A DNA stretch of 64,000 nt from Adlercreutzia equolifaciens (lineage in GTDB: Bacteria; Actinomycetota; Coriobacteriia; Coriobacteriales; Eggerthellaceae), in NCBI RefSeq assembly GCF_029076695.1, contig NZ_JARFIK010000001.1, positions 558,001-622,000 of the forward strand. Direction: 5' to 3'. Positions 1 through 8,834 of the stretch are shown one piece after another. The translations under genes were made by a program, and so were the position numbers. The notes beneath the pieces are model-generated. The model made no database searches, was not told where the DNA came from, and worked only from the letters and a program-made list of their open reading frames with translations. Within the stretch, counting starts at the first letter, position 1. Each line of letters starts with the position of its first letter.

Positions 1-621
1 GTCGAGCGCCTGAACAAGGGCAACAACGGCGGCTACGCCAACGCGTGGCTGATTGCCGACAAGAACACCGGCGAGATTGCCCGCTACGAGCAGGGCCTGG
101 AGTATCAGGCCCTTGAGAAGAAGACCAACGGCGCCTTCTTCGGCTGCAACGCTGTGTTCGATCCGCGCATCCGTAATCTGGAGTGCAAGGACAACGGCTT
201 CAACGATCCGCGTCAGCAGACCGGCGCCCGTCGCCAGCGCTGGATGGAGCTCATTGACAAGTACTACGGTTCCATCGACGTCGAGCGCGCCAAGCTCATG
301 CTGGCCGACACCTTTGACGTGTACCTGGGCTACAACAACCCCTCGTCCCGCTGCATCTGCGCCCACTACGATGTCGATCCGCAGTACTACGCCGACGATC
401 CGGATGCCGTGTGGAACATTCCGTTCTACCCGGCCGGCTCTTGCGACGCCAAGGCCGCTGGTCCCGACGACATGGAGCACATGCGCATGTGGGGCCGTTA
501 CGGCCGTGCCGACGGCGTGGAGTTCAACGCCAAGGAGTTCATGGAGCAGCATCCGCTGTGGAAGTGGATGGACGGCTACCTGTACGACCGTCCCACCCAG
601 CCCTGGACGCTGTTCGATTAA
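1..621 (+). CDS. C45-family autoproteolytic hydrolase / phospholipase B-like protein, C-terminal part
   Basis: The reading frame is open from the first base, so the 5' end lies outside the window; about 206 codons remain. The stretch NNGGYANAWLIADKNTGEIA, the PAGSCDAK segment and the WTLF ending match the C-terminal half of C45 / phospholipase B-like N-terminal nucleophile hydrolases, which cleave themselves and hydrolyse amide or ester bonds. The nucleophile Cys would be upstream and cannot be seen. It lies just before an aminopeptidase and two amino-acid permeases, which suggests a role in peptide or acyl-amino-acid use. The family call is good; the substrate is unknown. Confidence 0.75.
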   Translation, partial: VERLNKGNNGGYANAWLIADKNTGEIARYEQGLEYQALEKKTNGAFFGCNAVFDPRIRNLECKDNGFNDPRQQTGARRQRWMELIDKYYGSIDVERAKLMLADTFDVYLGYNNPSSRCICAHYDVDPQYYADDPDAVWNIPFYPAGSCDAKAAGPDDMEHMRMWGRYGRADGVEFNAKEFMEQHPLWKWMDGYLYDRPTQPWTLFD

Positions 622-731
622 GAAAATCCGGGTTGCGCCCCGTCGGACCCTCCAGAAAAGCCGACGCCGCCCAGCCCTTTCCAGATAGATGACGAAACCG
701 AAGCAAGTAGTAAGAACAGGAGCCATAGAAA

Positions 732-2081
732 ATGAAGATCTCAAAAGAGCAAATTGAGAAGATGCACGAGAGCTTCAAGAAGTGCGAGACTCAGCAGGTG
801 GCTCAGAAGGCCGTTACCGTTAACGGTATTCTGAAATCTGCTGAGAACGTGGAAGTGCTCAAGCGTCTCTCGCCGGCGAACTTCGCCTTCTCCATCGACG
901 TGGACAAAGAGGCCGTCGCCAACCAGCTGATGAGCGGCCGTTGCTGGATGTTCGCTTGCCTGAACACCCTGCGCTTCCGCATTGAGAAGGAGCTTGACCT
1001 GCCCCACGGTACCTTCGAGCTTTCCCAGGCCTATCTGGCCTTCTACAACAAGCTGGAGCGTGCGGCCTGGTTCATGAAGCACATCGTGGAAACCGCTGAC
1101 AAGGACCTGAACGACCGAGAGGTTACCTGGCTCATTCAGTCGCCGATGCAGGATGGCGGCGACTGGGACATGGTGGCCGCGCTGGTGAAGAAGTACGGCG
1201 TGGTACCGCATTCCGCCATGAGCGAGACCCACTGCACCAACAATACCTCCGAGGTGAACACCGTGCTGTCGCACCTGCTGCGCCAGGATGCGCTGAAGCT
1301 GCGCTCCATGGCTCGCGAGGGCAAGGACACCGAGGCCGTCCAGGAAGAGATGCTCAACGAGGTGTACCGCATCTTGGCCGTGTGCTTCGGCGAGCCGGTG
1401 CAGAAGTTCGACTTCCAGTACGAGGACAAGAAGGGCAACTACCACGCCGATTACGACCTCACGCCGCTTGAGTTCTACAAGAAGTACGTGGGCATGGATT
1501 TGGACGACTATATCGGCGTCATCAACGTGCCCGGCGATGAGAACCCCTATGGCCGCACCTACACCATCGAGGACTCCGATCAGATTCCCGAGCGCGAGAA
1601 CCTGTACCTCAACGTTGAGATGGATGACCTCAAGCAGATGGTCATCGCTCAGCTGAAGGCCGGCGAGCCGGTGTGGTTCGGCTGCGACGTGCTGCAGCAC
1701 TGCGATCGCTACAAGGGCGTCATGGACATGGATCTGTACGATCTCGAGGCCATGTTCGGCATCAAGTTCAACATGACCAAGGCTGAGCGCTACGCCATGC
1801 GCGAGAGCCTGCCGACCCACGCCATGGTCATTGCCGGCGTCGACCTCGACAAGGACGGCAAGCCCACCAAGTGGAAGATCGAGAATTCTTGGGGCACCGA
1901 GAACGGCGGCAAGAAGACCGGCAACAACGGGTACTTCGTCTGCGGCGACGAATGGTTCGACAACTTCGTCTACGAGGTGGCCATCAACAAGAAGTTTATG
2001 ACTGCCGAGCAGCAGAAGGCCCTTACGGGCGAGCCCATCGTCTGGCCGTTCTGGGCAACCTTCAATCCGGTTTCCGCCTAA
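732..2081 (+). CDS. pepC: Aminopeptidase C (C1B bleomycin-hydrolase family)
   Basis: Protein of 449 residues, the usual length for cytosolic PepC, which removes N-terminal residues from peptides. The papain-type catalytic set is visible: Cys71 in SGRCWMFA, His363 in PTHAMVIAG and Asn385 in IENSWG. The start ATG follows an AGGAG-like ribosome site about ten bases upstream. The gene lies 110 bp after the C45-type hydrolase and 108 bp before the first permease on the same strand, so peptide hydrolysis and amino-acid transport may be co-expressed. The C-terminus ends ...NPVSA, whereas classical PepC has a conserved tail that occludes the active site; I did not verify that tail. Confidence 0.93.
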   Translation: MKISKEQIEKMHESFKKCETQQVAQKAVTVNGILKSAENVEVLKRLSPANFAFSIDVDKEAVANQLMSGRCWMFACLNTLRFRIEKELDLPHGTFELSQAYLAFYNKLERAAWFMKHIVETADKDLNDREVTWLIQSPMQDGGDWDMVAALVKKYGVVPHSAMSETHCTNNTSEVNTVLSHLLRQDALKLRSMAREGKDTEAVQEEMLNEVYRILAVCFGEPVQKFDFQYEDKKGNYHADYDLTPLEFYKKYVGMDLDDYIGVINVPGDENPYGRTYTIEDSDQIPERENLYLNVEMDDLKQMVIAQLKAGEPVWFGCDVLQHCDRYKGVMDMDLYDLEAMFGIKFNMTKAERYAMRESLPTHAMVIAGVDLDKDGKPTKWKIENSWGTENGGKKTGNNGYFVCGDEWFDNFVYEVAINKKFMTAEQQKALTGEPIVWPFWATFNPVSA

Positions 2082-2130
2082 CGAGCACCCCGCGGGCCGG
2101 CGCGGTCCGCACTATCTACCAACCTGCCGG

Positions 2131-2163
2131 AGGGGCCGAGCGTTTCAAGCTGGCCCGGCCCCT
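2131..2163 (+). other. Intercistronic hairpin between pepC and permease
   Basis: AGGGGCCG and CGGCCCCT form perfect 8-bp arms around a 17-nt loop. No T-run follows, so this is more likely an mRNA-processing or attenuating stem than a full terminator. Confidence 0.3.
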
Positions 2164-2189
2164 TCGGCCCTACCCGATAGGGGACTATC

Positions 2190-4427
2190 ATGAGCGCATC
2201 TGCATCCTCTCCTGCGAAAACGTCGGGGAAGGGTGCGGCGAAAGTAAACAGTGGCACGTACATCAGCTTGATGGCACTGGTTATGATGAACGTTACGATC
2301 ATCGGCAGTGTCGCCAACGATGTTCAGCAAGCGTACTACGGGCTTTCTTCCGTTACACTCTTCATCATCGGCGCAATCGTCTTCTTCCTGCCTACCGGTT
2401 TGGTAGCAGCCGAGCTGGCCTCTGGCTGGGGTCAGCGCGGCGGCATCTTCCGCTGGGTCGGCGAGGCTTTAGGCCCTGGCTTGGCCTTTACCTGCCTGCT
2501 GATTCTGTGGTTCCAAACCTCCATTAACTTCGGCTCCGGCGTGGCATCTGCTTCCGCCACCATCGGCTTCTACACGCCCGATTGGGACTGGGCCGTCGAC
2601 TTCATGAACCATCCCGAGAACCAGTTCTTCATCATTCTCGCGTGGTTGGCGTACTACTGGGGCCTGACCTTCCTGGCCACCAAGGGCGTGAAGGCCTTCG
2701 CCCGCATCACGAAATACGGCGTGATCATCGGCACGTTCATTCCGCTGGCCTTCATCGTCATTATGACGGTGGTATGGCTGGCTCAGGGCAACGTGTCCAA
2801 CGTGACGCCCACGCCTGAGGCTTTCAATCCCTTCGCCAGCGGCTTCAGCCTGACGAACCTGGCCCTGGCTGCCGGTGTGTTCTTCAGCTTCGCGGGCATC
2901 GATATGAATGCTGCCCACATTAAGCAGCTGAAGAAGCCCCAGAAGGAATTCCCGCTGTCCATCTTTATCGCTATGATCCTGACGCTGATCATCTTCATCG
3001 CCGGTACCGTCTGCATCGCTATTGTGACGCCGAAGTCCGAGATGAACCTGGTCTACGGCTTGTACCAGACCTATAAGATCTTGGGCGAATGCTTCAGCTG
3101 CCCCTGGATCTACGTGGCCTTCGTGTGGGTTGGCTTGGGCGCTTCCATGGCGTCGCTGGTCACCAACATGGCTGGTCCTTCCTTCATGCTGGGCCAGGCC
3201 GGCCGCTCCGGCTTCCTGCCGAAGATCCTGCAGAACAACAACAAGCACGGCATGCCGAGCCGCCTGATGTACCTGCAGATGGGCTTCATGACCGCTGTTG
3301 CCTTCCTGTGCTTCCTTATTCCTAACATCGAGGGCTTCGTTATTCTGATCACGCAGGCCATCACCATTCTGTACATGATGTACTACGTGCTCATGTTCGT
3401 GTCCTTCCTGAAGTTGCGTCACGATCAGCCGAACCGTCCGCGTCTGTTCAAGGTGCCTGGCGGCAAGGTCGGCGCTTGGGTTGTTGCCGGCGTGGGCCTG
3501 CTTGCTTGCGTGTTCGGCATCGTGCTGGCCATCATCCCGCCGGCTCAGGTGTCCGAGGAAGTGGGCAGCCCGGTGACCTACGTGGTGGTCATCTTGGCCA
3601 TCATCCTGGTGACGTTCGCCATCTGCTTCGGCGTGTACCAGGCCTCCAAGCGTCACAACTGGGTTGACCCCAACAACGTGTTCGCGCCCTTTACCTGGCA
3701 GCTCGAGGGCTTGAAGAAGCCCGCCAAGGTGCTTTCCAACGTGCCGTCCGAGCTGATGAGCGAAGGCCAGAACCCCATGGGCATGCCCATCAAGAAGCTG
3801 TGGAACCCCAACGAGCAAATTGTTCTTCCCGACGAATACGTGCCGGGCAAGCATCATCCCTCTTCGCCGTCCCTTGAGGCTGGCGACGACCCGGCGGCCA
3901 TGAACCATCCGGTGAAGACCAACGGCGTGGCGAACACGGCCGTGGCCATTCCCATGAGCCAGCCGGTGATCATCTCCAAGAAGGCCGGCATTGGCACCTC
4001 GGCGACGGTGGGTCTGAAGAAGGCCAAGTCCGACGAGGGCACTGAGCCGGTGCGCCTGGATCCCGAAGTACCCGCCGCCCCTGCTGATGAGGTAGCGGCC
4101 GAGACCGTGCCGCGCGACCCGGTGGCCGATGCCAAGCGCGCCGCCGCTGCCGAAGAGGCGGCCAAGGCCGCCGAGGCCGAGGCCCGCAAGAAGGCCGACG
4201 AATATGCCGTCGAAGCCCAAGCGCTCGAGCAGCAGGTGCAGGCCGACAGCGATTTGGCTGCCGCCCGCCGCGAAGTGAAGGAGGCCAAGGCCGCGGCCAA
4301 GCAGAGCAAGCGCGTGGCCGAGGGCAAGGAAACCGCGAAGGTTCCCGCCAAGGACGCTTCCGACGCTGCCGCCAAGGACAAGGGTGACTCGAAGGATAAG
4401 CCTTCCGACCAGAGCGGTAACAAATAA
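2190..4427 (+). CDS. APC-superfamily amino-acid permease (glutamate:GABA antiporter-like) with long C-terminal tail
   Basis: Protein of 745 residues. Residues of roughly 20-505 form about twelve hydrophobic helices of the APC fold. The first helix reads MMNVTIIGSVAND and is followed by LASGWGQRGGIFRWVGEALG, a pattern close to the GadC-like glutamate/GABA antiporters. Such proteins are usually about 500 residues. Here some 230 extra residues follow: a Pro-rich stretch, then an Ala/Glu/Lys-rich segment (about 640-745) that should form a soluble coiled coil. A weak ribosome site, GGGGA, precedes the ATG. It sits between pepC and a second APC permease. Substrate is inferred only as an amino acid. 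Confidence 0.85.
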   Translation: MSASASSPAKTSGKGAAKVNSGTYISLMALVMMNVTIIGSVANDVQQAYYGLSSVTLFIIGAIVFFLPTGLVAAELASGWGQRGGIFRWVGEALGPGLAFTCLLILWFQTSINFGSGVASASATIGFYTPDWDWAVDFMNHPENQFFIILAWLAYYWGLTFLATKGVKAFARITKYGVIIGTFIPLAFIVIMTVVWLAQGNVSNVTPTPEAFNPFASGFSLTNLALAAGVFFSFAGIDMNAAHIKQLKKPQKEFPLSIFIAMILTLIIFIAGTVCIAIVTPKSEMNLVYGLYQTYKILGECFSCPWIYVAFVWVGLGASMASLVTNMAGPSFMLGQAGRSGFLPKILQNNNKHGMPSRLMYLQMGFMTAVAFLCFLIPNIEGFVILITQAITILYMMYYVLMFVSFLKLRHDQPNRPRLFKVPGGKVGAWVVAGVGLLACVFGIVLAIIPPAQVSEEVGSPVTYVVVILAIILVTFAICFGVYQASKRHNWVDPNNVFAPFTWQLEGLKKPAKVLSNVPSELMSEGQNPMGMPIKKLWNPNEQIVLPDEYVPGKHHPSSPSLEAGDDPAAMNHPVKTNGVANTAVAIPMSQPVIISKKAGIGTSATVGLKKAKSDEGTEPVRLDPEVPAAPADEVAAETVPRDPVADAKRAAAAEEAAKAAEAEARKKADEYAVEAQALEQQVQADSDLAAARREVKEAKAAAKQSKRVAEGKETAKVPAKDASDAAAKDKGDSKDKPSDQSGNK

Positions 4428-4468
4428 GAGCGGGCGTTCCTTCGGGACGCTTCAGAGAGTATGGCAAG

Positions 4469-4518
4469 CAAGGGGCGCCGTTTCCGATGGCGTGGATTGC
4501 CGAGAGCGGCGCCCCTTG
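4469..4518 (+). other. 12-bp perfect inverted repeat upstream of second permease
   Basis: CAAGGGGCGCCG (4469-4480) and CGGCGCCCCTTG (4507-4518) are perfect complements around a 26-nt loop. A smaller stem (GCGTTCC/GGGACGC, 4434-4450) precedes it. The stem lies in the leader if the permease starts at 4554, and supports that start over the ATG at 4461. It may be a weak terminator or attenuator between the two permeases. Confidence 0.5.
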
Positions 4519-4553
4519 TTCGAAAGGTAGCGAGATCAGGGAGTCTGATCAAC

Positions 4554-6062
4554 ATGAGCAAACAAAACAGTGCACAACCAATGAAGGGCTCAAGCCCCGG
4601 GGCCACGACGACCGTGGCAGCAACCGCCACGGCTGCGGGAGCGGCGGCAGCCACCAAGGCCGCCTCCGACGTTCCCGCCGTCAGCCAGGATCCGCATCCT
4701 ACCGTGGCCAAGAATCACAAGAACGGCGACCCGTTCAAGCGCACGCTGACCGTGCCCGATATGGTCATCTGGGGCCTCATTTGCATGGTGCCCATTTCGC
4801 CGATGGCCATTTACGGCGGCGTGTTCACCGACTCCAACGGCATGCCCACCCTGGCCTTCCTTATCGGCTTCGTGGCCGTGCTGTTCTCGGTGTTCTCCTT
4901 TGGCATCATGATCAACCATTTCCCGTCGTCGGGCTCCATCTTCACCTACGTGAGCCACGTGATGGGCAAGGCCATGGGCTTTATTGCCGGCTGGTTGATG
5001 CTGCTGCAGTACCTGGTAAGCCCGGCGCTGGTATACCTCATCGCCGCTATCGCCATCCATGAGCTGGTGCCTCAGATACCAATTCTGGCGCTGTGCTTCG
5101 CCTTCCTGATCATTGTGGGCGTTGTCTCGCTGATTGGCATGAAGACGGCCATGGTGGTGAACAAGGCGGCGCTTATTGCCCAGCTGGCCATTTTGGCGCT
5201 GTTCGTGGGCTTTGGCGTGGCCTACATTGTGACGAACCCGGCTTCCACGGGCTTCAGCTTCGACAGCATCTTCAGCCCCGCTAAGTTCGAGTTCGGCGGC
5301 ACCATGTCGGCTGTGTCGTTGGCCGTTATGTCCTATGTGGGCTTCGGTGCCATTGCCACGTTGACCCAAGAGGCCATCAACCCGCGCAAGGGTCCCGGTC
5401 GCGCCATGATGGTGATGGCCATTGTGCTGTGCGTGCTGTACGTGGCCCAGATGTTCGTGGCCGCCTGCATCGACCCGACGGGCGCGAACTTCGCCAACAA
5501 TACCGATAACGCCTTCTACGTGGTGGCCCGTATGATCACCGGACCGTGGCTGGCCATCCTGTGCGCCGTGGGCGTGGCTCTGGCCCAGGGCGTGTTCACC
5601 GCTATTGCCCAGCAGACCTCCATTGCCTTCGTGATGTTCACCATGGCTACGGGCGGCGCGCTGCCGAAGTTCATGGGCAAGATGAGCAAGCGCACCAACT
5701 CGCCCATTAACGCCATCATCTTCATCATCGGCCTGTCCATTGTGCTGACGCTGGTGTTCCACTTCGCCGGCATCGACATGAACACCATCGCGAAGATCAG
5801 CAACTTCGGTGCCCTGGCCACCTACGGTTTGCTGAACCTGAGCGTCATCATCTTCTGCTGGTTCCAGCTGAAGGAGCGCAAGGGCGCCAAGGCGCTGTTC
5901 ATGCACTTGATCTTCCCGGCGCTGGGCACCATCATCTGCTTCGCCATTATGCTGTCGGTGAAGGATGTGGCCCTGATGGTGGGCGGCATCTGGATTGTGC
6001 TTGGCTTTGTCTACTACTTTGTTCTGACCCGCGTTCTGCATCGCGAGATTCATCTCGGGTAG
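4554..6062 (+). CDS. APC-family amino-acid permease
   Basis: Protein of 502 residues when started at the ATG of MSKQNSAQ. An upstream in-frame ATG at 4461 would add 31 basic residues encoded across a strong inverted repeat and lacks a convincing ribosome site; a CAGGGAG-like site precedes 4554. After an Ala/Thr-rich cytoplasmic N-terminus of about 55 residues come about twelve membrane helices with the APC signature (DMVIWGLICMVPISPMAIYG in helix 1; VMSYVGFGAIATLTQEAINP around helix 6). It probably moves an amino acid. It follows the GadC-like permease and ends at a clear terminator. Confidence 0.87.
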   Translation: MSKQNSAQPMKGSSPGATTTVAATATAAGAAAATKAASDVPAVSQDPHPTVAKNHKNGDPFKRTLTVPDMVIWGLICMVPISPMAIYGGVFTDSNGMPTLAFLIGFVAVLFSVFSFGIMINHFPSSGSIFTYVSHVMGKAMGFIAGWLMLLQYLVSPALVYLIAAIAIHELVPQIPILALCFAFLIIVGVVSLIGMKTAMVVNKAALIAQLAILALFVGFGVAYIVTNPASTGFSFDSIFSPAKFEFGGTMSAVSLAVMSYVGFGAIATLTQEAINPRKGPGRAMMVMAIVLCVLYVAQMFVAACIDPTGANFANNTDNAFYVVARMITGPWLAILCAVGVALAQGVFTAIAQQTSIAFVMFTMATGGALPKFMGKMSKRTNSPINAIIFIIGLSIVLTLVFHFAGIDMNTIAKISNFGALATYGLLNLSVIIFCWFQLKERKGAKALFMHLIFPALGTIICFAIMLSVKDVALMVGGIWIVLGFVYYFVLTRVLHREIHLG

Positions 6063-6071
6063 AGCGCTTAA

Positions 6072-6106
6072 CCGCCCCGCGCCTCGGAGCGCGGGGCGGG
6101 GCTTGT
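6072..6106 (+). terminator. Intrinsic terminator after permease operon
   Basis: Perfect 11-bp GC-rich arms CCGCCCCGCGC (6072-6082) and GCGCGGGGCGG (6089-6099) with a 6-nt loop, then GGCTTGTTT. It lies ten bases after the permease stop. Confidence 0.8.
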
Positions 6107-6109
6107 TTC

Positions 6110-6320
6110 GGCTGCATGACGGTTGGTCGCGCAGCCGGGGAGCCCCTGTTTCCCGCTCATGGCGATGCGATGAGCAAGCTTCGGAGAAGGGCCTTTCGCG
6201 AGGCTCCTCCCCGAAACCTCTTCAGTATGCACGACTGTTCCGAGAGGTACGACTATTCCGTTCGACCCGGGCCTGCTGATTTTCCGTGCTACTGTTTTGC
6301 AGCAGGCCTGTGGTCGTTTT
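6110..6320 (+). other. Non-coding stretch before a strong terminator; possible small RNA
   Basis: No convincing gene lies between the permease terminator and the next gene. Reading frames here lack ribosome sites and family resemblance. The stretch contains a 9-bp perfect stem (GGCCTGCTG 6270-6278 / CAGCAGGCC 6300-6308) immediately before an independent strong terminator. That arrangement fits the 3' end of a small RNA, but no promoter or known RNA family was recognised. Confidence 0.3.
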
Positions 6321-6360
6321 ATCGCGCGGCCCCCGCCGAGACGGGCCGCGCGATTTTTTT
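6321..6360 (+). terminator. Strong rho-independent terminator
   Basis: ATCGCGCGGCCC (6321-6332) pairs perfectly with GGGCCGCGCGAT (6343-6354) around a 10-nt loop and is followed by a run of seven T. The polarity is plus strand, so it terminates either read-through from the permeases or an unannotated RNA; it does not serve the convergent threonine aldolase gene. Confidence 0.85.
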
Positions 6361-6425
6361 GCGTGCTGTCTCCGACGGCTCTTGGGCCGCAGCTGCGCTT
6401 TCGTCGTCGCGGCGTCGAAAAGTGC

Positions 6426-7550
6426 CTAGGGGTGCAGGGTTTGCCGCAGCGCGGTTTCGAGCGCGACTATGTCCTCGGGGGTGGTGGACCAGCTGGTGAC
6501 GAAGCGGACGACGGTGCGGGTGTCGTCGTAGCGCTCCCAAAAGCTGAAGCGCACTTGCTGAGCCAGGGCCTCTAGGACATCGTTTTCCAAGATGACGAAC
6601 TGCTGGTTGGTGGGGGAGCGCCGGAAAAACGAGCAGCCGGCATCGGTGAGCACGCGCACCAGATCGCGGGCGCGGTCGATGGCGTTGCACGCAATGGCCT
6701 CGTACAGAGTGGGGACTGGGCTGCAGGGTGCATCTTCGGCCCCGAGTCGGGAATCTGCTTTTGAGGAATCGGTGCCGACAAGGCTGGCTGCGGGCGCGAA
6801 CAGCGTGTCGAATTGCACTCCCAGCAAACGCCCTTTGGCCAGAAGGGCACCCTGCTGCTTCACGTGGGTGAGGAAGTGAGTGGGCATGGTGCCGCGGGGG
6901 AACACCACCGCCTCTCCGCACAAGGCGCCTCCCTTCGTGCCTCCGATATAGAAGACGTCGGTTAAGCGAGCAATGTCGGGCAGTGTGACGTCGGTGTCGC
7001 AGGCGGCAAGACCGTAGCCAAGGCGCGCTCCGTCAAGATAGAGGGGCAGGTCGTAGCGATCGCAAACGGCGCGCAGTTGTTCCAGCTCGGCCAAGGAATA
7101 CAGCGTGCCCAGCTCGGAGGGGTGAGCGATGAACACGGCGCCAGGGAAAACCATGTGCTCGTGGTTCCCGTCGGCGAAAAAGCCGGCCAGGTAGCCCTCG
7201 AGCTCGGCGGCGTCTAGCTTGCCGCCGTGCTCGGGGAGGGTAAGCACTTTGTGGCCGGTGGCCTCGATGGCCCCCGCTTCGTGCACCGCGATGTGCCCCG
7301 TGTCGGCGCACACCACGCCGGCCCAGCTGGGCAGGAGCGCCGAAAGCACGACGGCATTGGTTTGAGTGCCCCCGGTCAGGAAGAACACGTCGGCCTCGGG
7401 CGCGTCGCAGGCGGTACGGATGCGCTCGGCCGCCGACGCGCAGAAACGATCGGTGCCATAGCCGGAAGCGGGTTCGAGGTTGGTTGCGGCCAGGGCTTCC
7501 AAAATAAGCGGATGGGCTCCCGTGCTGTAATCGTTCTCAAACGAGATCAT
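6426..7550 (-). CDS. Threonine aldolase family protein (PLP-dependent)
   Basis: Protein of 374 residues. It matches low-specificity L-threonine/allo-threonine aldolases, fold-type I PLP enzymes that split threonine into glycine and acetaldehyde. Visible signatures are FENDYSTGAHP at the N-terminus, FLTGGTQTN for the phosphate site, YLDGARLGY with the PLP-binding Asp, and YIGGTKGG with the Schiff-base Lys206. The region around residues 250-275 carries a Ser/Asp/Pro-rich insert. It is the second of two minus-strand genes, 182 bp after the AlkD-like gene. Close relatives include beta-eliminating lyases, so the substrate is inferred. Confidence 0.88.
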   Translation of the reverse strand: MISFENDYSTGAHPLILEALAATNLEPASGYGTDRFCASAAERIRTACDAPEADVFFLTGGTQTNAVVLSALLPSWAGVVCADTGHIAVHEAGAIEATGHKVLTLPEHGGKLDAAELEGYLAGFFADGNHEHMVFPGAVFIAHPSELGTLYSLAELEQLRAVCDRYDLPLYLDGARLGYGLAACDTDVTLPDIARLTDVFYIGGTKGGALCGEAVVFPRGTMPTHFLTHVKQQGALLAKGRLLGVQFDTLFAPAASLVGTDSSKADSRLGAEDAPCSPVPTLYEAIACNAIDRARDLVRVLTDAGCSFFRRSPTNQQFVILENDVLEALAQQVRFSFWERYDDTRTVVRFVTSWSTTPEDIVALETALRQTLHP

Positions 7551-7732
7551 GCAAGCTCCTTCATTGTTTTCGCCATGGTACCAGAGTAGCGGAACAACGA
7601 AAATTCGGCCGCTGTTTTAGAAATATGTGAATGCCGCCAGCCACGCAGCGTTCGCAGTGCTGCGGGACGCCGGGGCATCGGCGCCTCTTGGAGTCCAGTG
7701 GCACTTCTTGGGGTCCAGCGGCGCTCGGGACA

Positions 7733-8419
7733 TCATCGTTTTATGGATCGTAGCCGCTCTTTAAGGGCTGGATCGACGCGGTGGCTTTCGCGGGCTTTCT
7801 GGATGGCCTTGTTGTGCGTCCAGGGGTCGAGCGCCTGCGACTCAAGAAAGGCGAGTGCGGCTTCTGGCTGTTTTGCCAGCGCTTCGGCGAAAAACCAGGC
7901 ACGCATCATGTTCACGTAATATTCCTCGGAATCGATGGCGGCTACTTGCTCAAGGAGGCGCGGGTTGAATGCGTCATCAAGGAACAGCGCCAAAAGCACG
8001 CCGATGCCGTAGCGTACCGCGAAGGGATGGTCGCTGCTCATCCACCGCCGGGCTTGCGCGAGCGCTTCTTCTCGGTTTTGCGCCAAGCCCCGTGGAGACA
8101 TTTGGTCGCAGGTGGCCCAGTTGTCGACAAAGGGGAGAAACTGGTCGATTCCTGCAACAAGTTCGGGAAAAGAACGGCGCCCGCTGACAATGAATGCATG
8201 AAGCTGGTTTTCCTCGAAGCAGCGATGCGGCACGGCAGAAAGGAAGTCATCGACATCGGTGCGCTTGGCAAGCTGCGTAGCGTAGGCGCGCAGCGCCGGC
8301 GTACGCACGCCGATGATCGACGCGGCAGGCAGGTTGGGAATAAGCTTTGCCTGAAATGCCTGGTACGCAGGGTCGCGATGCTCTGCTAGGAATGCGGCGA
8401 TGTCGTCCAGGATGCTCAT
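7733..8419 (-). CDS. DNA alkylation repair protein (AlkD-like HEAT-repeat glycosylase)
   Basis: Protein of 228 residues when started at the ATG of MSILDDIAAFL; an upstream in-frame ATG would add 14 residues without a ribosome site. The all-helical sequence, with IGVRTPALRAYA near the N-terminus, DNWATCDQM in the middle and YYVNMMRAWFFAEALAKQP later, matches the AlkD family, which excises 3- and 7-alkylated purines without base flipping. The exact catalytic Trp/Asp/Arg set was not aligned; DNWATCD contains the likely Trp and Asp. It stands upstream of the threonine aldolase gene on the same strand, with no obvious functional link. Confidence 0.85.
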   Translation of the reverse strand: MSILDDIAAFLAEHRDPAYQAFQAKLIPNLPAASIIGVRTPALRAYATQLAKRTDVDDFLSAVPHRCFEENQLHAFIVSGRRSFPELVAGIDQFLPFVDNWATCDQMSPRGLAQNREEALAQARRWMSSDHPFAVRYGIGVLLALFLDDAFNPRLLEQVAAIDSEEYYVNMMRAWFFAEALAKQPEAALAFLESQALDPWTHNKAIQKARESHRVDPALKERLRSIKR

Positions 8420-8834
8420 GAGCGCATTCCCGCCGAGTGGCGGAGGGACGGACAGGCGCAACGCGCCAAGGCGCAGGCCGTTGTGCCGTGCGGAATTCGC
8501 AGTTCCTGGTTCACGAAGGACTCCTTACGGTTGGGCGGTTGCGGGAATGTGTCGTAGTTGGGCGGTTGCGGGGGATGCGCCGTGGTTCTTCCAGTCTATC
8601 AGTTAGAAGGGGCGCGGTGCCAGTTTGTCCGTGCCAAGCGAGAAAGAGCCGCGTCTTGCGTTTTGCTCGCAGCTGGCTCGCTCTCGGTTCGCGCTAAGAA
8701 AAACGACGAGATTTGTCATTTGTTCTCAAAAAAGCCGATGTCGGCTATGCTTCGAAGGCGAAGCTTTGCGTGCGTTGGCGCTCGCGATGGTCGGGGTGCT
8801 CTAGGGCGGCGAGATGCGGAAGGGAGGAGCTGTC
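8420..8834. other. Intergenic stretch with a short tandem repeat
   Basis: No supportable gene in these 415 bases between two divergent genes. A 16-bp direct repeat, GTTGGGCGGTTGCGGG, occurs at 8530-8545 and 8557-8572 (period 27). The short plus-strand frames here have no ribosome site and no family resemblance. Confidence 0.5.

Noticed and set aside
741-1820. Long minus-strand frame antisense to pepC
   Set aside because: The frame is a product of GC-rich third positions; pepC on the plus strand has full catalytic motifs.
2469-4220. 583-codon minus-strand frame antisense to the first permease
   Set aside because: His/Gln/Arg-rich composition without any domain, opposite a clear membrane transporter.
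4461-4553. Earlier ATG for the second APC permease
   Set aside because: Would encode basic residues across a 12-bp inverted repeat and has no good ribosome site.
8437-8697. Short plus-strand frames before yedK
   Set aside because: Composition and lack of ribosome site suggest non-coding DNA.
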